Source of the DNA: a virus
Reading direction: 5' to 3' (one strand)
IMG/VR virus record: IMGVR_UViG_3300038441_000779
Span: 62,001 to 126,000 of that record
DNA length: 64,000 bases
Positions 57,303 to 64,000 of the stretch are shown piece after piece. A model generated the notes under the pieces. That model was not told where the DNA came from. It worked only from the letters and a program-made list of their open reading frames with translations, and did not search any database. The position numbers and the translations under genes were made by a program. The stretch's first letter is position 1; every line of letters begins with the position of its first letter.

Positions 57303-58411
57303 TACATGCCTCCGTTGAGCAGCTTGACGAGGTCGGACAGATTGTTCGAGCCCATATCTTTCTTACCTTTCAGCGCCAGGTCTTTACGGGTGTAGATCTC
57401 TGGACGCGATTGACCGTGGGTGTAGAAGGTGAAGATACCGCGGTCTTCGTTGCAAACCACGATGGTGTTCGCCTTCACAGCCTTGAAGATCTCGTTGCGC
57501 GAGTTCTCGTTGGCGAAACGACGACCGATCGACAACTCGAGTTGGTTGGCGGTGTCCTGAGTAAAGATGAAGGTGTTCGCCAGGTTGTTAACGGAAACAA
57601 CACCGGTACGAACGGCAGCGACGCGGTTACCCGACTCGTTGCTCATCGCTTCACGGTAATACCCGGACATGTCCTCGTTCTTGATCTTGAAGCGCTCTTT
57701 GATGATGTCCTTACCGGTCAGCAGATCAGGTACGGTGATCTCCTTGGTTTGAACCATCAGGAAACGAGCGAACATGCCGTCTTCGATCTTGGCCGCCGAG
57801 AACACACGGGTCAGGCTGGCTGGATCGATAGGCACAGGGATCTGACGGAAGGTCAGAGGGAAGTCGATGTCCTTACCGCTGGCGGTAGGCAGGGTAGCCA
57901 CGACCGTACGACCCACCGCCAGAGGGGTGTATTCGTTCAGGTCAGGCATGTTCTTACCACCGACGTTAACGGTAGGAATGAACTCCTTCTCTTCCTTGGC
58001 TTTCTCTTCTTTGGTCTTGATGTTGTTGTCGTGGGCTTCGATACCCGCGAGGCACAACAGACCGGCGCGCTTCGGATTGATGGAACCAATCAGGTTCTCA
58101 ACCTTCACGCCCATCGCTACGGAACTCTCCATCGACAGGTGGGTGAGAGTAGCGACGATGTCACGCAGGTTGACGATTTGCATCAGGTCATTCATGTACT
58201 CCTGGTGCAAAGAAGTAGCTTCGATTACCACCATCGGAGCCACGATAGAACGCGCCGCGCTCTCGTGAACCGAGGTGGTGGAAACCACATTGTATGCCTG
58301 CCTGACATTGTCCGCTGCGTTGGCTGCGGAGGTGATATCTTTGCTGTCTGGGTAGAGTTTGGAGGCCACACCCAGAAACAGAGATCCCAGGTTCAAAACT
58401 GCAGAGATCAT
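57302..58411 (-). CDS. Virion structural protein candidate, first gene of operon
   Basis: A 369-residue protein; the ATG at 58411 has GAGGT 9 bases upstream. It begins with a hydrophobic helix (MISAVLNLGSLFLGVASKLY) that could be a membrane-active or signal-like segment, though Ser/Gly-rich. Then come helices and a beta-rich C-terminal half (NTFIFTQDTANQLELSIGRRFANENSRNEIFKAVKANTIVVCNEDRGIFTFYTHG). A Lys/Glu-rich loop (TKEEKAKEEKEF) lies near 130-145. Not recognised. It heads the internal-head operon and starts 34 bases from the divergent virion gene. Confidence 0.8.
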   Translation of the reverse strand: MISAVLNLGSLFLGVASKLYPDSKDITSAANAADNVRQAYNVVSTTSVHESAARSIVAPMVVIEATSLHQEYMNDLMQIVNLRDIVATLTHLSMESSVAMGVKVENLIGSINPKRAGLLCLAGIEAHDNNIKTKEEKAKEEKEFIPTVNVGGKNMPDLNEYTPLAVGRTVVATLPTASGKDIDFPLTFRQIPVPIDPASLTRVFSAAKIEDGMFARFLMVQTKEITVPDLLTGKDIIKERFKIKNEDMSGYYREAMSNESGNRVAAVRTGVVSVNNLANTFIFTQDTANQLELSIGRRFANENSRNEIFKAVKANTIVVCNEDRGIFTFYTHGQSRPEIYTRKDLALKGKKDMGSNNLSDLVKLLNGGM

Positions 58412-58444
58412 GAAAATTTACCTCTATTTGTAAGAGAAAAGACG
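58412..58444. promoter_or_regulatory. 33-bp divergent start-to-start gap
   Basis: It separates the minus ATG at 58411 and plus ATG at 58445 and holds GAGGT for the minus gene and AAGAGA for the plus gene. No promoter fits, so both promoters must be inside opposing genes. Confidence 0.65.
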
Positions 58445-59512
58445 ATGGCAGATAACCCGCTCAACGGATGGTTTGATGGGACTCCAGGTAACCAGAAACC
58501 AGGCCGAGATCTAGATCAGTCCAGCTATGAGGATTGGCTTGACTTTGCGTTCCGAGAGAACGGTGGACCAGGCTACCGATCAGCAATGATCAACATGTTG
58601 CGTGGGGCAAGGATTCTGGGCCCCGGGAACCAACAGGCCCCCATCCCCGACGACACCATAGGATTGGTTTTCATGAACCGTCCTAAACTTAATTTGTCCG
58701 ACCGAAATATCCAGGAACATCCGCAATTACTTACTCTTATCAGCCCTCCGCAGAATAGTCTTTCTGCTTATATAAAGGGTCTATTAGATCCTAACTGGGC
58801 TCGTGGTAATAGCGGCATGGTAGAATTCCTCGATCCCTTGTATCCATGGATCGCCCCTGTAAGTAACCTGATCAAGGTGTGCAGCGGTTTCCCTGACGTT
58901 AGTCTCAACGTGGCCCGCTCCACGCCCGGTATTCGTAAAGAAGTCTATCAGTACGTTGACGGCATCTTGCCAGTTAACTACGACTTCGATATGTCGATGT
59001 CCTTCTTCCCTATCAAGCACAACATCTTGGCGAACATGTTCGATGTGTGGAACCATTACATCGACGGGGTTTCCACTGGTGACGAAGGGATGGAGCCTTA
59101 TGCTGAAGCGCTTATTCAAAACTATCGTGATTTCGACGCTACTATCTTCACGATCATTCTGAACAAGAACCTGCGTAACGTGGAAGGCATTTACAACAAC
59201 GGTTATTGCTGGCCTAACACTTACCCGTCTGGTGCGTTCAGTTCCATTGACCGTACGCAGGATACCTTGCGCGGCCAGGGGCAGGATGAGCTAGAGATCC
59301 GCTTCCCTAGTGTGGGTTTCCGTTATAACAACTTGAAGGTGGTGGATCGGTTCAACCGGATCACTTTGGAATTCAACCCGAACATGATGCCAGGTATTCG
59401 TGAAGAGAACTACCGCAAGCTCGAAGTAGCCGAGTACTTTGCTGGTGGTTACCACGCCTATCCTTGGATCAATCCATTGAACATGGAAATGGAATACTGG
59501 AGTCCCAAGTAA
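58445..59512 (+). CDS. Virion structural protein candidate (tail/baseplate)
   Basis: A 355-residue protein from ATG 58445 (MADNPLNGWFDGTPGNQKPG). It is Pro/Asn/Tyr-rich with no membrane helix, and has mixed beta sections (VNYDFDMSMSFFPIKHNILANMFDVWNHYI, NRITLEFNPNMMPGIREENYRKLEVAEYF). The stop overlaps the next start by one base, so it is coupled to the 980-residue protein. A baseplate or tail-terminator type role is plausible. The longer in-frame stretch back to 57410 is only antisense shadow of the 57302 gene. Confidence 0.83.
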   Translation: MADNPLNGWFDGTPGNQKPGRDLDQSSYEDWLDFAFRENGGPGYRSAMINMLRGARILGPGNQQAPIPDDTIGLVFMNRPKLNLSDRNIQEHPQLLTLISPPQNSLSAYIKGLLDPNWARGNSGMVEFLDPLYPWIAPVSNLIKVCSGFPDVSLNVARSTPGIRKEVYQYVDGILPVNYDFDMSMSFFPIKHNILANMFDVWNHYIDGVSTGDEGMEPYAEALIQNYRDFDATIFTIILNKNLRNVEGIYNNGYCWPNTYPSGAFSSIDRTQDTLRGQGQDELEIRFPSVGFRYNNLKVVDRFNRITLEFNPNMMPGIREENYRKLEVAEYFAGGYHAYPWINPLNMEMEYWSPK

Positions 59513-62454
59513 TGGCCATTAGTCAAGATCAACTTATTGCTCTGGCGGATAACCCAGAGCGTGGTATCGATACCATCATCAACGATATCGAGAATACCTG
59601 GTTCGATAAACGGGTCCAGCTTAACAGTAAAACCCACCCAGCTATCTTTGCTGCGGATCTGATCATTGGCACCTCGTATGGCGTGCTGAACCGTATCGAC
59701 GACTCGATCAGTCGTAACTTTGCAGACCATGCGCGGAACATCTCTGACCTGGCCAAGCACATGGGCGACGAAGAGAAGATCGGTCTGTTCGGTAACCCTA
59801 GTAACTGCACCATGGTTCTGGGTATTCAGATCAATGCCTTTAATAACCTGGCCAAGGATAAGACCGTTACGGTAGGCAAGGTTACCACCACGTACAAAAT
59901 GCTGTTGTTCCCCAAAGATACCGAGATCATCATCAACGGCTATTACTTCGCCATTGAGAACGGCATCGAGATCCGTTACAAGGAGTCTTCGGGTTACCAG
60001 GTAGTGTATGACGATAGCACACCTAACTCCCAGGCTCCTATCCGTGACAACGTGCTCAAACGTGGCTTCAAAGAAGAGAACGGTCAGATGTTCTTGGTTA
60101 TCCAAGTTCCTGTTCGTCAACTCCGCTGTTTGGCTACTGAAGGCCTGACCTCCAACGCCTCGTCTGGTTGCCGTGGGAACATCGAATACCCGGATAACCT
60201 GTATAACGTTCGTGCCTTTATTCGTCGTGGTTCTAACCCGAACGTGTTGCAGGAAATCAAGGTAGCCTTCGACCAGGATGTGTTCGACCAGAACAACACC
60301 ACGCTGTCGCTGAATATCGACACCACCAACAAGACCTTCAACTACGAGATCCCCGACGTTTATATCCAGGATGGTAGCGGTGTTGGCACAGTCCACATTT
60401 ATACCTACACCACCAAGGGTGATCTGGTTAAAGACTTCCGTGAAGTACCGTTGAAGGAGATCGTGGTCAACTACCAGGACTACCGTTATGGTGCTGGGCG
60501 TCTTGGTCCTTATTCGGAAGGTTTGCGTAACTCTGGTGCTATCGCTTGGGGTGTCACTGAGATGACCCGTGGTGGTACTAACCCAAGACCGTTCCTGGAA
60601 GTCAAGGAAAGCTTCTTGCAGGGTCGTCGGGTACGTAATCTGCCTATCACCGAGAACAACCTGGAAGGTACAGTAGAAGGCTTCGGCTATAACTCGGTTA
60701 AGAGTATCGATTACCTCACTGGTCGCCAGTACTCGATTACCAAGGAACTGCCTAAGCAAAGCAACAAAGACTTCTACGCTCCTATGGCGTGCTTTGTGGG
60801 TAGTCACCTCACTTCTGCTAACCAGTTGGTGGCAAGTGGTGTGGTGTTGGATAACGGTAAGCGTATTACCATTCCGCACAACGTATTGTTCGACGTCAGT
60901 GCTTATACCACTCAGCTGGTTACCCAGCCGATCAAGGATAAGTATCTGGGCCTGTCCAACGAAGCGCTGGTGGAGCTGGTCAGTAATAAGACCTTGGTCT
61001 ACACCCCGTTCTACTACGTGATGGATACCACCAACAACCAGGCGGTATTGCGTACCTATCACCTGGACAGCCCGAAGTTCGGTTACCAAACCTTTGTGGC
61101 CGAGAACGACGCTCTCAACATCGAAGTAGGTGTTGGGCAAATCGACATGGTCCATCAGGAAGACGGTTACCTGATCACCATCGTTACCCAGAGCAGCCAG
61201 AGCTACAAGGAACTGGACAACGATGCGGTCGGTGTACAGATGTCGATGAACATTGTCGACTCTGAGTCGTTGGCTAGCCTTAAGGCTACGTTCTACGGTG
61301 TTACTGAAGCCGGTGAGCGTATCTGGCAGTTCAAGTTGAAGACCAACTTCGACCTGGACATTAACGACGTACTGTACTTCAACAACCTGTGGATGTTCGG
61401 CCAGCAGCAGTACAGTGTTGGTACTCCGCTCGATATGAACATGACGTTCATCTTCACCATCAGTGGTGACCCTACTGCCACAGACACTCCGTCCGATCGC
61501 AAGATTGAACAGAGCATGTTTGCTGACAACCAGGTAGCCATTATCGAGACTTCTTATTCGGTTGTTATCGGTAGCCGTCTGGGCAACCTGTACAGTCGGA
61601 TTCGTCCATTGGTTGGTGAAGGTCAGTACAAGCGCTATGAACAGGACGTGCCTGAAACCTACCCTGCTGATGTATTGAAGCGGGATGACGAAGGCAAGTT
61701 GATGTTTGACGGCCAAGGTGAAGTCATCGTCGAGCATCGTGCTGGCGAGATCATGTACAACAGCGCTGGCAAGATCATTCTGCGTTACCGTAAGAATGAC
61801 TTCATCCTGGACAGTGCTGGTCAGCGTATCCCTCTGGCACCACGTGAACTCCTGCATCACTTCGACTTCATTGCGTTTGATGCGGCTTACTACTTCAGTC
61901 GTGATGATTACGACAAAGAGTTTGCTCAGGAGACCAAGGACCACTTCGTCCATGTAGTCGGTGCGGATATGAGTTACTTCGACACATTGACTCTGGACCG
62001 TACTGGGTTGTTCTACCAGCCGCGTAGCAAGATCGGTCCGGTACAAGTGTTGGTCAACAGTAACTACCAGATGTACCTCAAGCAAGACCTGAGTTTCGTG
62101 TTGGTGTACTACTTGACTCAGGGTGGCTACAAGAACCAGAACTTGAAAGACTCGCTGTTGGCTAGCAGTCCTAAAGTGATCAACGAAATGCTGGACGGTG
62201 CTACAACTATCTCCACCGCAGAGATCATCCAAGCTTTGCGGAACAACGCACCACCTGAAGTAGTGGGCATCAAGCTCAACGCTTTGGCAGGGGATAGCAC
62301 AGTAGATATTATCAGTAACGAAGACTCGCTGACCGGTTTCAGTGTTCGTAAGTTGCTGAAGCTGACCAGTGACCAGTTGGTGGCGGTACAAGAGGCGATC
62401 GATACCTCGTTCATGCCTCACGACCGTGCAATGGTAAGTATGGGCCAAGTATAA
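59512..62454 (+). CDS. Large virion protein, baseplate-wedge candidate
   Basis: A 980-residue protein started at the ATG at 59512, overlapping the previous stop (TAATG); an upstream reading to 59464 is not needed. Features: an N-terminal helical region, beta-sandwich-like sections (TEIIINGYYFAIENGIEIRY, VHIYTYTTKGDLVKDFREVPLKEIVV), then IAWGVTEMTRGGTNPRPFLEVKESFLQGRRVRNLPITENNLEGTVEGFGYNSVKSID (about 360-415). The last has the flavour of the J/gp6 baseplate-wedge core, where a conserved Arg-rich strand precedes an extended loop. The C-terminal half is beta-rich and Asp-rich. Size and neighbours fit a wedge protein, but identity is not established. Confidence 0.8.
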   Translation: MAISQDQLIALADNPERGIDTIINDIENTWFDKRVQLNSKTHPAIFAADLIIGTSYGVLNRIDDSISRNFADHARNISDLAKHMGDEEKIGLFGNPSNCTMVLGIQINAFNNLAKDKTVTVGKVTTTYKMLLFPKDTEIIINGYYFAIENGIEIRYKESSGYQVVYDDSTPNSQAPIRDNVLKRGFKEENGQMFLVIQVPVRQLRCLATEGLTSNASSGCRGNIEYPDNLYNVRAFIRRGSNPNVLQEIKVAFDQDVFDQNNTTLSLNIDTTNKTFNYEIPDVYIQDGSGVGTVHIYTYTTKGDLVKDFREVPLKEIVVNYQDYRYGAGRLGPYSEGLRNSGAIAWGVTEMTRGGTNPRPFLEVKESFLQGRRVRNLPITENNLEGTVEGFGYNSVKSIDYLTGRQYSITKELPKQSNKDFYAPMACFVGSHLTSANQLVASGVVLDNGKRITIPHNVLFDVSAYTTQLVTQPIKDKYLGLSNEALVELVSNKTLVYTPFYYVMDTTNNQAVLRTYHLDSPKFGYQTFVAENDALNIEVGVGQIDMVHQEDGYLITIVTQSSQSYKELDNDAVGVQMSMNIVDSESLASLKATFYGVTEAGERIWQFKLKTNFDLDINDVLYFNNLWMFGQQQYSVGTPLDMNMTFIFTISGDPTATDTPSDRKIEQSMFADNQVAIIETSYSVVIGSRLGNLYSRIRPLVGEGQYKRYEQDVPETYPADVLKRDDEGKLMFDGQGEVIVEHRAGEIMYNSAGKIILRYRKNDFILDSAGQRIPLAPRELLHHFDFIAFDAAYYFSRDDYDKEFAQETKDHFVHVVGADMSYFDTLTLDRTGLFYQPRSKIGPVQVLVNSNYQMYLKQDLSFVLVYYLTQGGYKNQNLKDSLLASSPKVINEMLDGATTISTAEIIQALRNNAPPEVVGIKLNALAGDSTVDIISNEDSLTGFSVRKLLKLTSDQLVAVQEAIDTSFMPHDRAMVSMGQV

Positions 62455-62466
62455 AGCTATAAACCT

Positions 62467-62502
62467 TACTACCCCTAGCCCTTAACGGGGCTAGGGGTAG
62501 TA
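62467..62502. terminator. Bidirectional hairpin terminator, 62.5-kb junction
   Basis: A 15-bp perfect stem (62467-62481 with 62488-62502) and a 6-base loop lie between convergent stops at 62454 and 62510. Plus-side lead-in AAGCTATAAACCTTACTAC resembles that at 9475; right flank TAGGCCTTTATTCCGCG resembles the 42.8-kb one. Confidence 0.85.
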
Positions 62503-62509
62503 TAGGCCT

Positions 62510-63250
62510 TTATTCCGCGATTACTTCCAAGGTAGAAGCCAACTGGGTCAAGTACTCAGCGAACAAGTACGTGAAGTTGATTTCTGCCAGGTACGACTTG
62601 GTGCTGTACTGCACACCGGCCAGACTAGGATTGTCGCTACCTTCTTCAGGCTCACGGTTACGACGTTCCACTACCTTGTGATGCGCTTCCTTGAGGTCAG
62701 GGAGGAAGTCCGTGATGAACAGATAGTCCCCGTCTTCCACAAGCTGGGATTCCACCTTGTAGTCTTTCCACGCACTGGCTTCAGCTGCTTCTTCAACGCT
62801 CAGGGTAAACGAGTTCCAGCGGATGCCCTCGATATAGATGAGGACGTTACGACGGAATTCGTTATGAGCATTCAGCGCCACTTCGTTGTTGGGATCGAAA
62901 TGGCTCAGCTGCTTCAGGATTACACCGATGTAGTTCTCGATGTAATGCTGTGTATCCAGCATGAAGGTAATGCCAGGCTTGGTAGGACCGGCGATGTTAT
63001 CCAACGCATACCCAGGCAAACCAGCGTAACGAATGATCGAGGAGTTCTCAGCGGGGAACGACGCCGACAACTGAGCTACCAATTTCTTGGCTTCAGGTGT
63101 CTCACCCCAGATACCTTTAATGATCACCCGAGCAGCCCCGAGGGTCACACCTTTGTCCAGCGCACTACGGATCTGCTCGAGGTTACCCGCGCATTCCTGG
63201 ATAGCCACTTCTGCGGCGGTACGAGAAGTTACGATAGTTTCCCAGTTCAT
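62510..63250 (-). CDS. Hypothetical virion-associated protein
   Basis: A 246-residue acidic protein, ATG overlapping the previous stop (ATGA). Helical with SRTAAEVAIQECAGNLEQIRSALDKGV, a loop AGPTKPGITFMLDTQHYIENYIGVILKQL and a charged C-terminal part (VERRNREPEEGSDNPS). No membrane segment or motif. Its coupling to the next gene suggests a two-gene unit, possibly paralogous in helical plan to the internal-head proteins, but I see no clear match. Confidence 0.8.
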   Translation of the reverse strand: MNWETIVTSRTAAEVAIQECAGNLEQIRSALDKGVTLGAARVIIKGIWGETPEAKKLVAQLSASFPAENSSIIRYAGLPGYALDNIAGPTKPGITFMLDTQHYIENYIGVILKQLSHFDPNNEVALNAHNEFRRNVLIYIEGIRWNSFTLSVEEAAEASAWKDYKVESQLVEDGDYLFITDFLPDLKEAHHKVVERRNREPEEGSDNPSLAGVQYSTKSYLAEINFTYLFAEYLTQLASTLEVIAE

Positions 63251-64000
63251 ACGGTTTTACCCCAGCCGATTTGTCGAGTGAAGTTGTTGTAGACTTCCTT
63301 GAGGTTCTTCATGTCGGCTTGTGCGTAGTTGTGGAACTCAGCACTGAGCTTTTCCATGAAGGTCTTGGCGTCTGCATCTTTGATGAACATCAAGGGCTGA
63401 GGGCGACCCTTGCTATCTACCAACGGTTTATGACCATTCTTCTTGGCGTCTGCGATCGACTTCTTCATGGTCTCGATGTCACCCAACACGCCACCGTAGT
63501 AGAAGGCGTGCGCACGGTTATGCCATTCGATCAGATTGGTCGCTTGTTTCTGCACAACGATCAGCGCCTGGGACACACTGAAGCAGAACTGGGTAAAGCT
63601 TCGCACCTCGATGGTCATTCGCTGATATTCAGTAATCAACTGATGTTCAGTCGGGATAGACTTGAAGTTGAAGAAGTCGTTCATGTCCTTGATCTTTGCA
63701 GACTCAGACTTGTCGACGATATTACCGAGTTCTTTCCAGTTGATGCCAGACAGGTCCAGCTCGTTATCGGAGATCTGTTGATAACGTGCGTTCAGGCCCT
63801 GGATCGTAGCCATGATCACCGGAATATCTTGAGGAGGCAGCTCCAGCTTTTCGGTGTGGATGGTTTGCTTGAGCTTAGCACGGACTTTGTCGAAGCCCTC
63901 GGTCAGTTCTTCGTTGGTAAACTTGAGCTTATACAGCTCTTCGTAAACCTTGCCGACGATCTCACTGATAGGAGCAACGTCCAACCCAGCTTTGACTTCC
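63247..64000 (-). CDS. Hypothetical protein, 5' end beyond window
   Basis: A minus-strand frame open to the right edge, at least 250 residues; a TTG at 63984 is not a convincing start, since the frame continues upstream (EVKAGLDVAPISEIVGKVYEEL). Helical, Lys/Glu-rich (FTNEELTEGFDKVRAKLKQTIHTEKLEL), with a QFCFSVSQALIVVQKQATNLIEWHNRAHAFYYGG stretch and a C-terminus KNLKEVYNNFTRQIGWGKTV. Its plan is close to the internal-head-type proteins (helical, basic, aromatic end). Function not recognised. Confidence 0.8.
   Translation of the reverse strand, partial: EVKAGLDVAPISEIVGKVYEELYKLKFTNEELTEGFDKVRAKLKQTIHTEKLELPPQDIPVIMATIQGLNARYQQISDNELDLSGINWKELGNIVDKSESAKIKDMNDFFNFKSIPTEHQLITEYQRMTIEVRSFTQFCFSVSQALIVVQKQATNLIEWHNRAHAFYYGGVLGDIETMKKSIADAKKNGHKPLVDSKGRPQPLMFIKDADAKTFMEKLSAEFHNYAQADMKNLKEVYNNFTRQIGWGKTV

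Noticed and set aside
57410-58444. In-frame N-terminal extension of the 58445 gene
   Set aside because: It would add 345 residues that are antisense to the 57302 gene. The MADNPLN start at 58445 begins protein-like composition.
59458-62448. A 996-residue minus-strand open frame opposite the large plus-strand virion gene
   Set aside because: Runs exactly antisense to the well-supported 59512 gene, has Val/His/Gln-rich unstructured composition and no ribosome site. It is a by-product of codon choice that leaves no stops on the other strand.
1-64000. tRNA genes, CRISPR arrays, insertion sequences, integrase, terminase or tail sheath
   Set aside because: I looked for cloverleaf arms, regular spaced repeats, transposase motifs, terminase Walker/nuclease motifs and sheath-like proteins and saw none I can support in this window.

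Overview
The window looks like a late/structural segment of a jumbo myovirus of the phiKZ type (the nucleus-forming, Chimalliviridae-like phages, nearer in feel to the EL/OBP branch than to phiKZ itself). The grounds are a ~736-residue major capsid protein, a split RNA-polymerase beta-like subunit close by, a long block of inner-body-type internal head proteins, a cluster of very large paralogous tail fibres, and many virion proteins with no T4-type counterpart. There are no bacterial housekeeping operons, tRNAs, rRNAs, insertion sequences or CRISPR arrays. Base composition is near balanced GC. Pseudomonas or a relative is a reasonable host guess, but the sequence does not prove it.

Layout. 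1-8.4 kb (minus strand) is a nucleic-acid maintenance group: an unknown partial gene, RNase HI, a beta-solenoid-like protein translationally coupled to NAD-dependent DNA ligase, two tandem nucleotidyltransferase-fold paralogues, a small unknown gene and a Rad50/SbcC-type ATPase. 8.5-20.6 kb holds a plus-strand tail-spike tip protein and four minus-strand tail-fibre paralogues. 20.7-25.8 kb holds a plus-strand virion protein with an overlapping inner/outer spanin pair, facing a minus-strand holin-like gene, a RuvC-like resolvase and virion genes. 25.8-41.2 kb is the head module: a 770-residue virion protein with tandem 17-residue repeats, a portal candidate on the plus strand, several unknowns, an RNA-polymerase beta N-terminal-like subunit, a coiled-coil membrane-anchored protein and the major capsid protein. 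41.2-42.7 kb is a DnaB-like helicase on plus. 42.8-48.3 kb carries minus-strand virion (probably tail or baseplate) proteins. 48.4-58.4 kb is a dense minus-strand operon of internal-head-type proteins with 1-8 nt overlaps. 58.4-62.5 kb carries two large plus-strand virion proteins. 62.5-64 kb carries two coupled minus-strand genes, the last one cut by the window edge.

Organisation. All five convergent gene junctions carry long near-perfect GC-rich hairpins that can stop transcription from both sides, several with a shared flanking sequence. Three divergent junctions leave only 25-33 bp between opposing start codons, so promoters there must lie inside the opposing genes. No intergenic stretch exceeds 300 bp. 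The major capsid gene and one internal head gene show markedly C/G-ending codon choice and strong oligo-T terminators, which suggests very high expression. Functions are assigned by reading motifs by eye; no database search was run.
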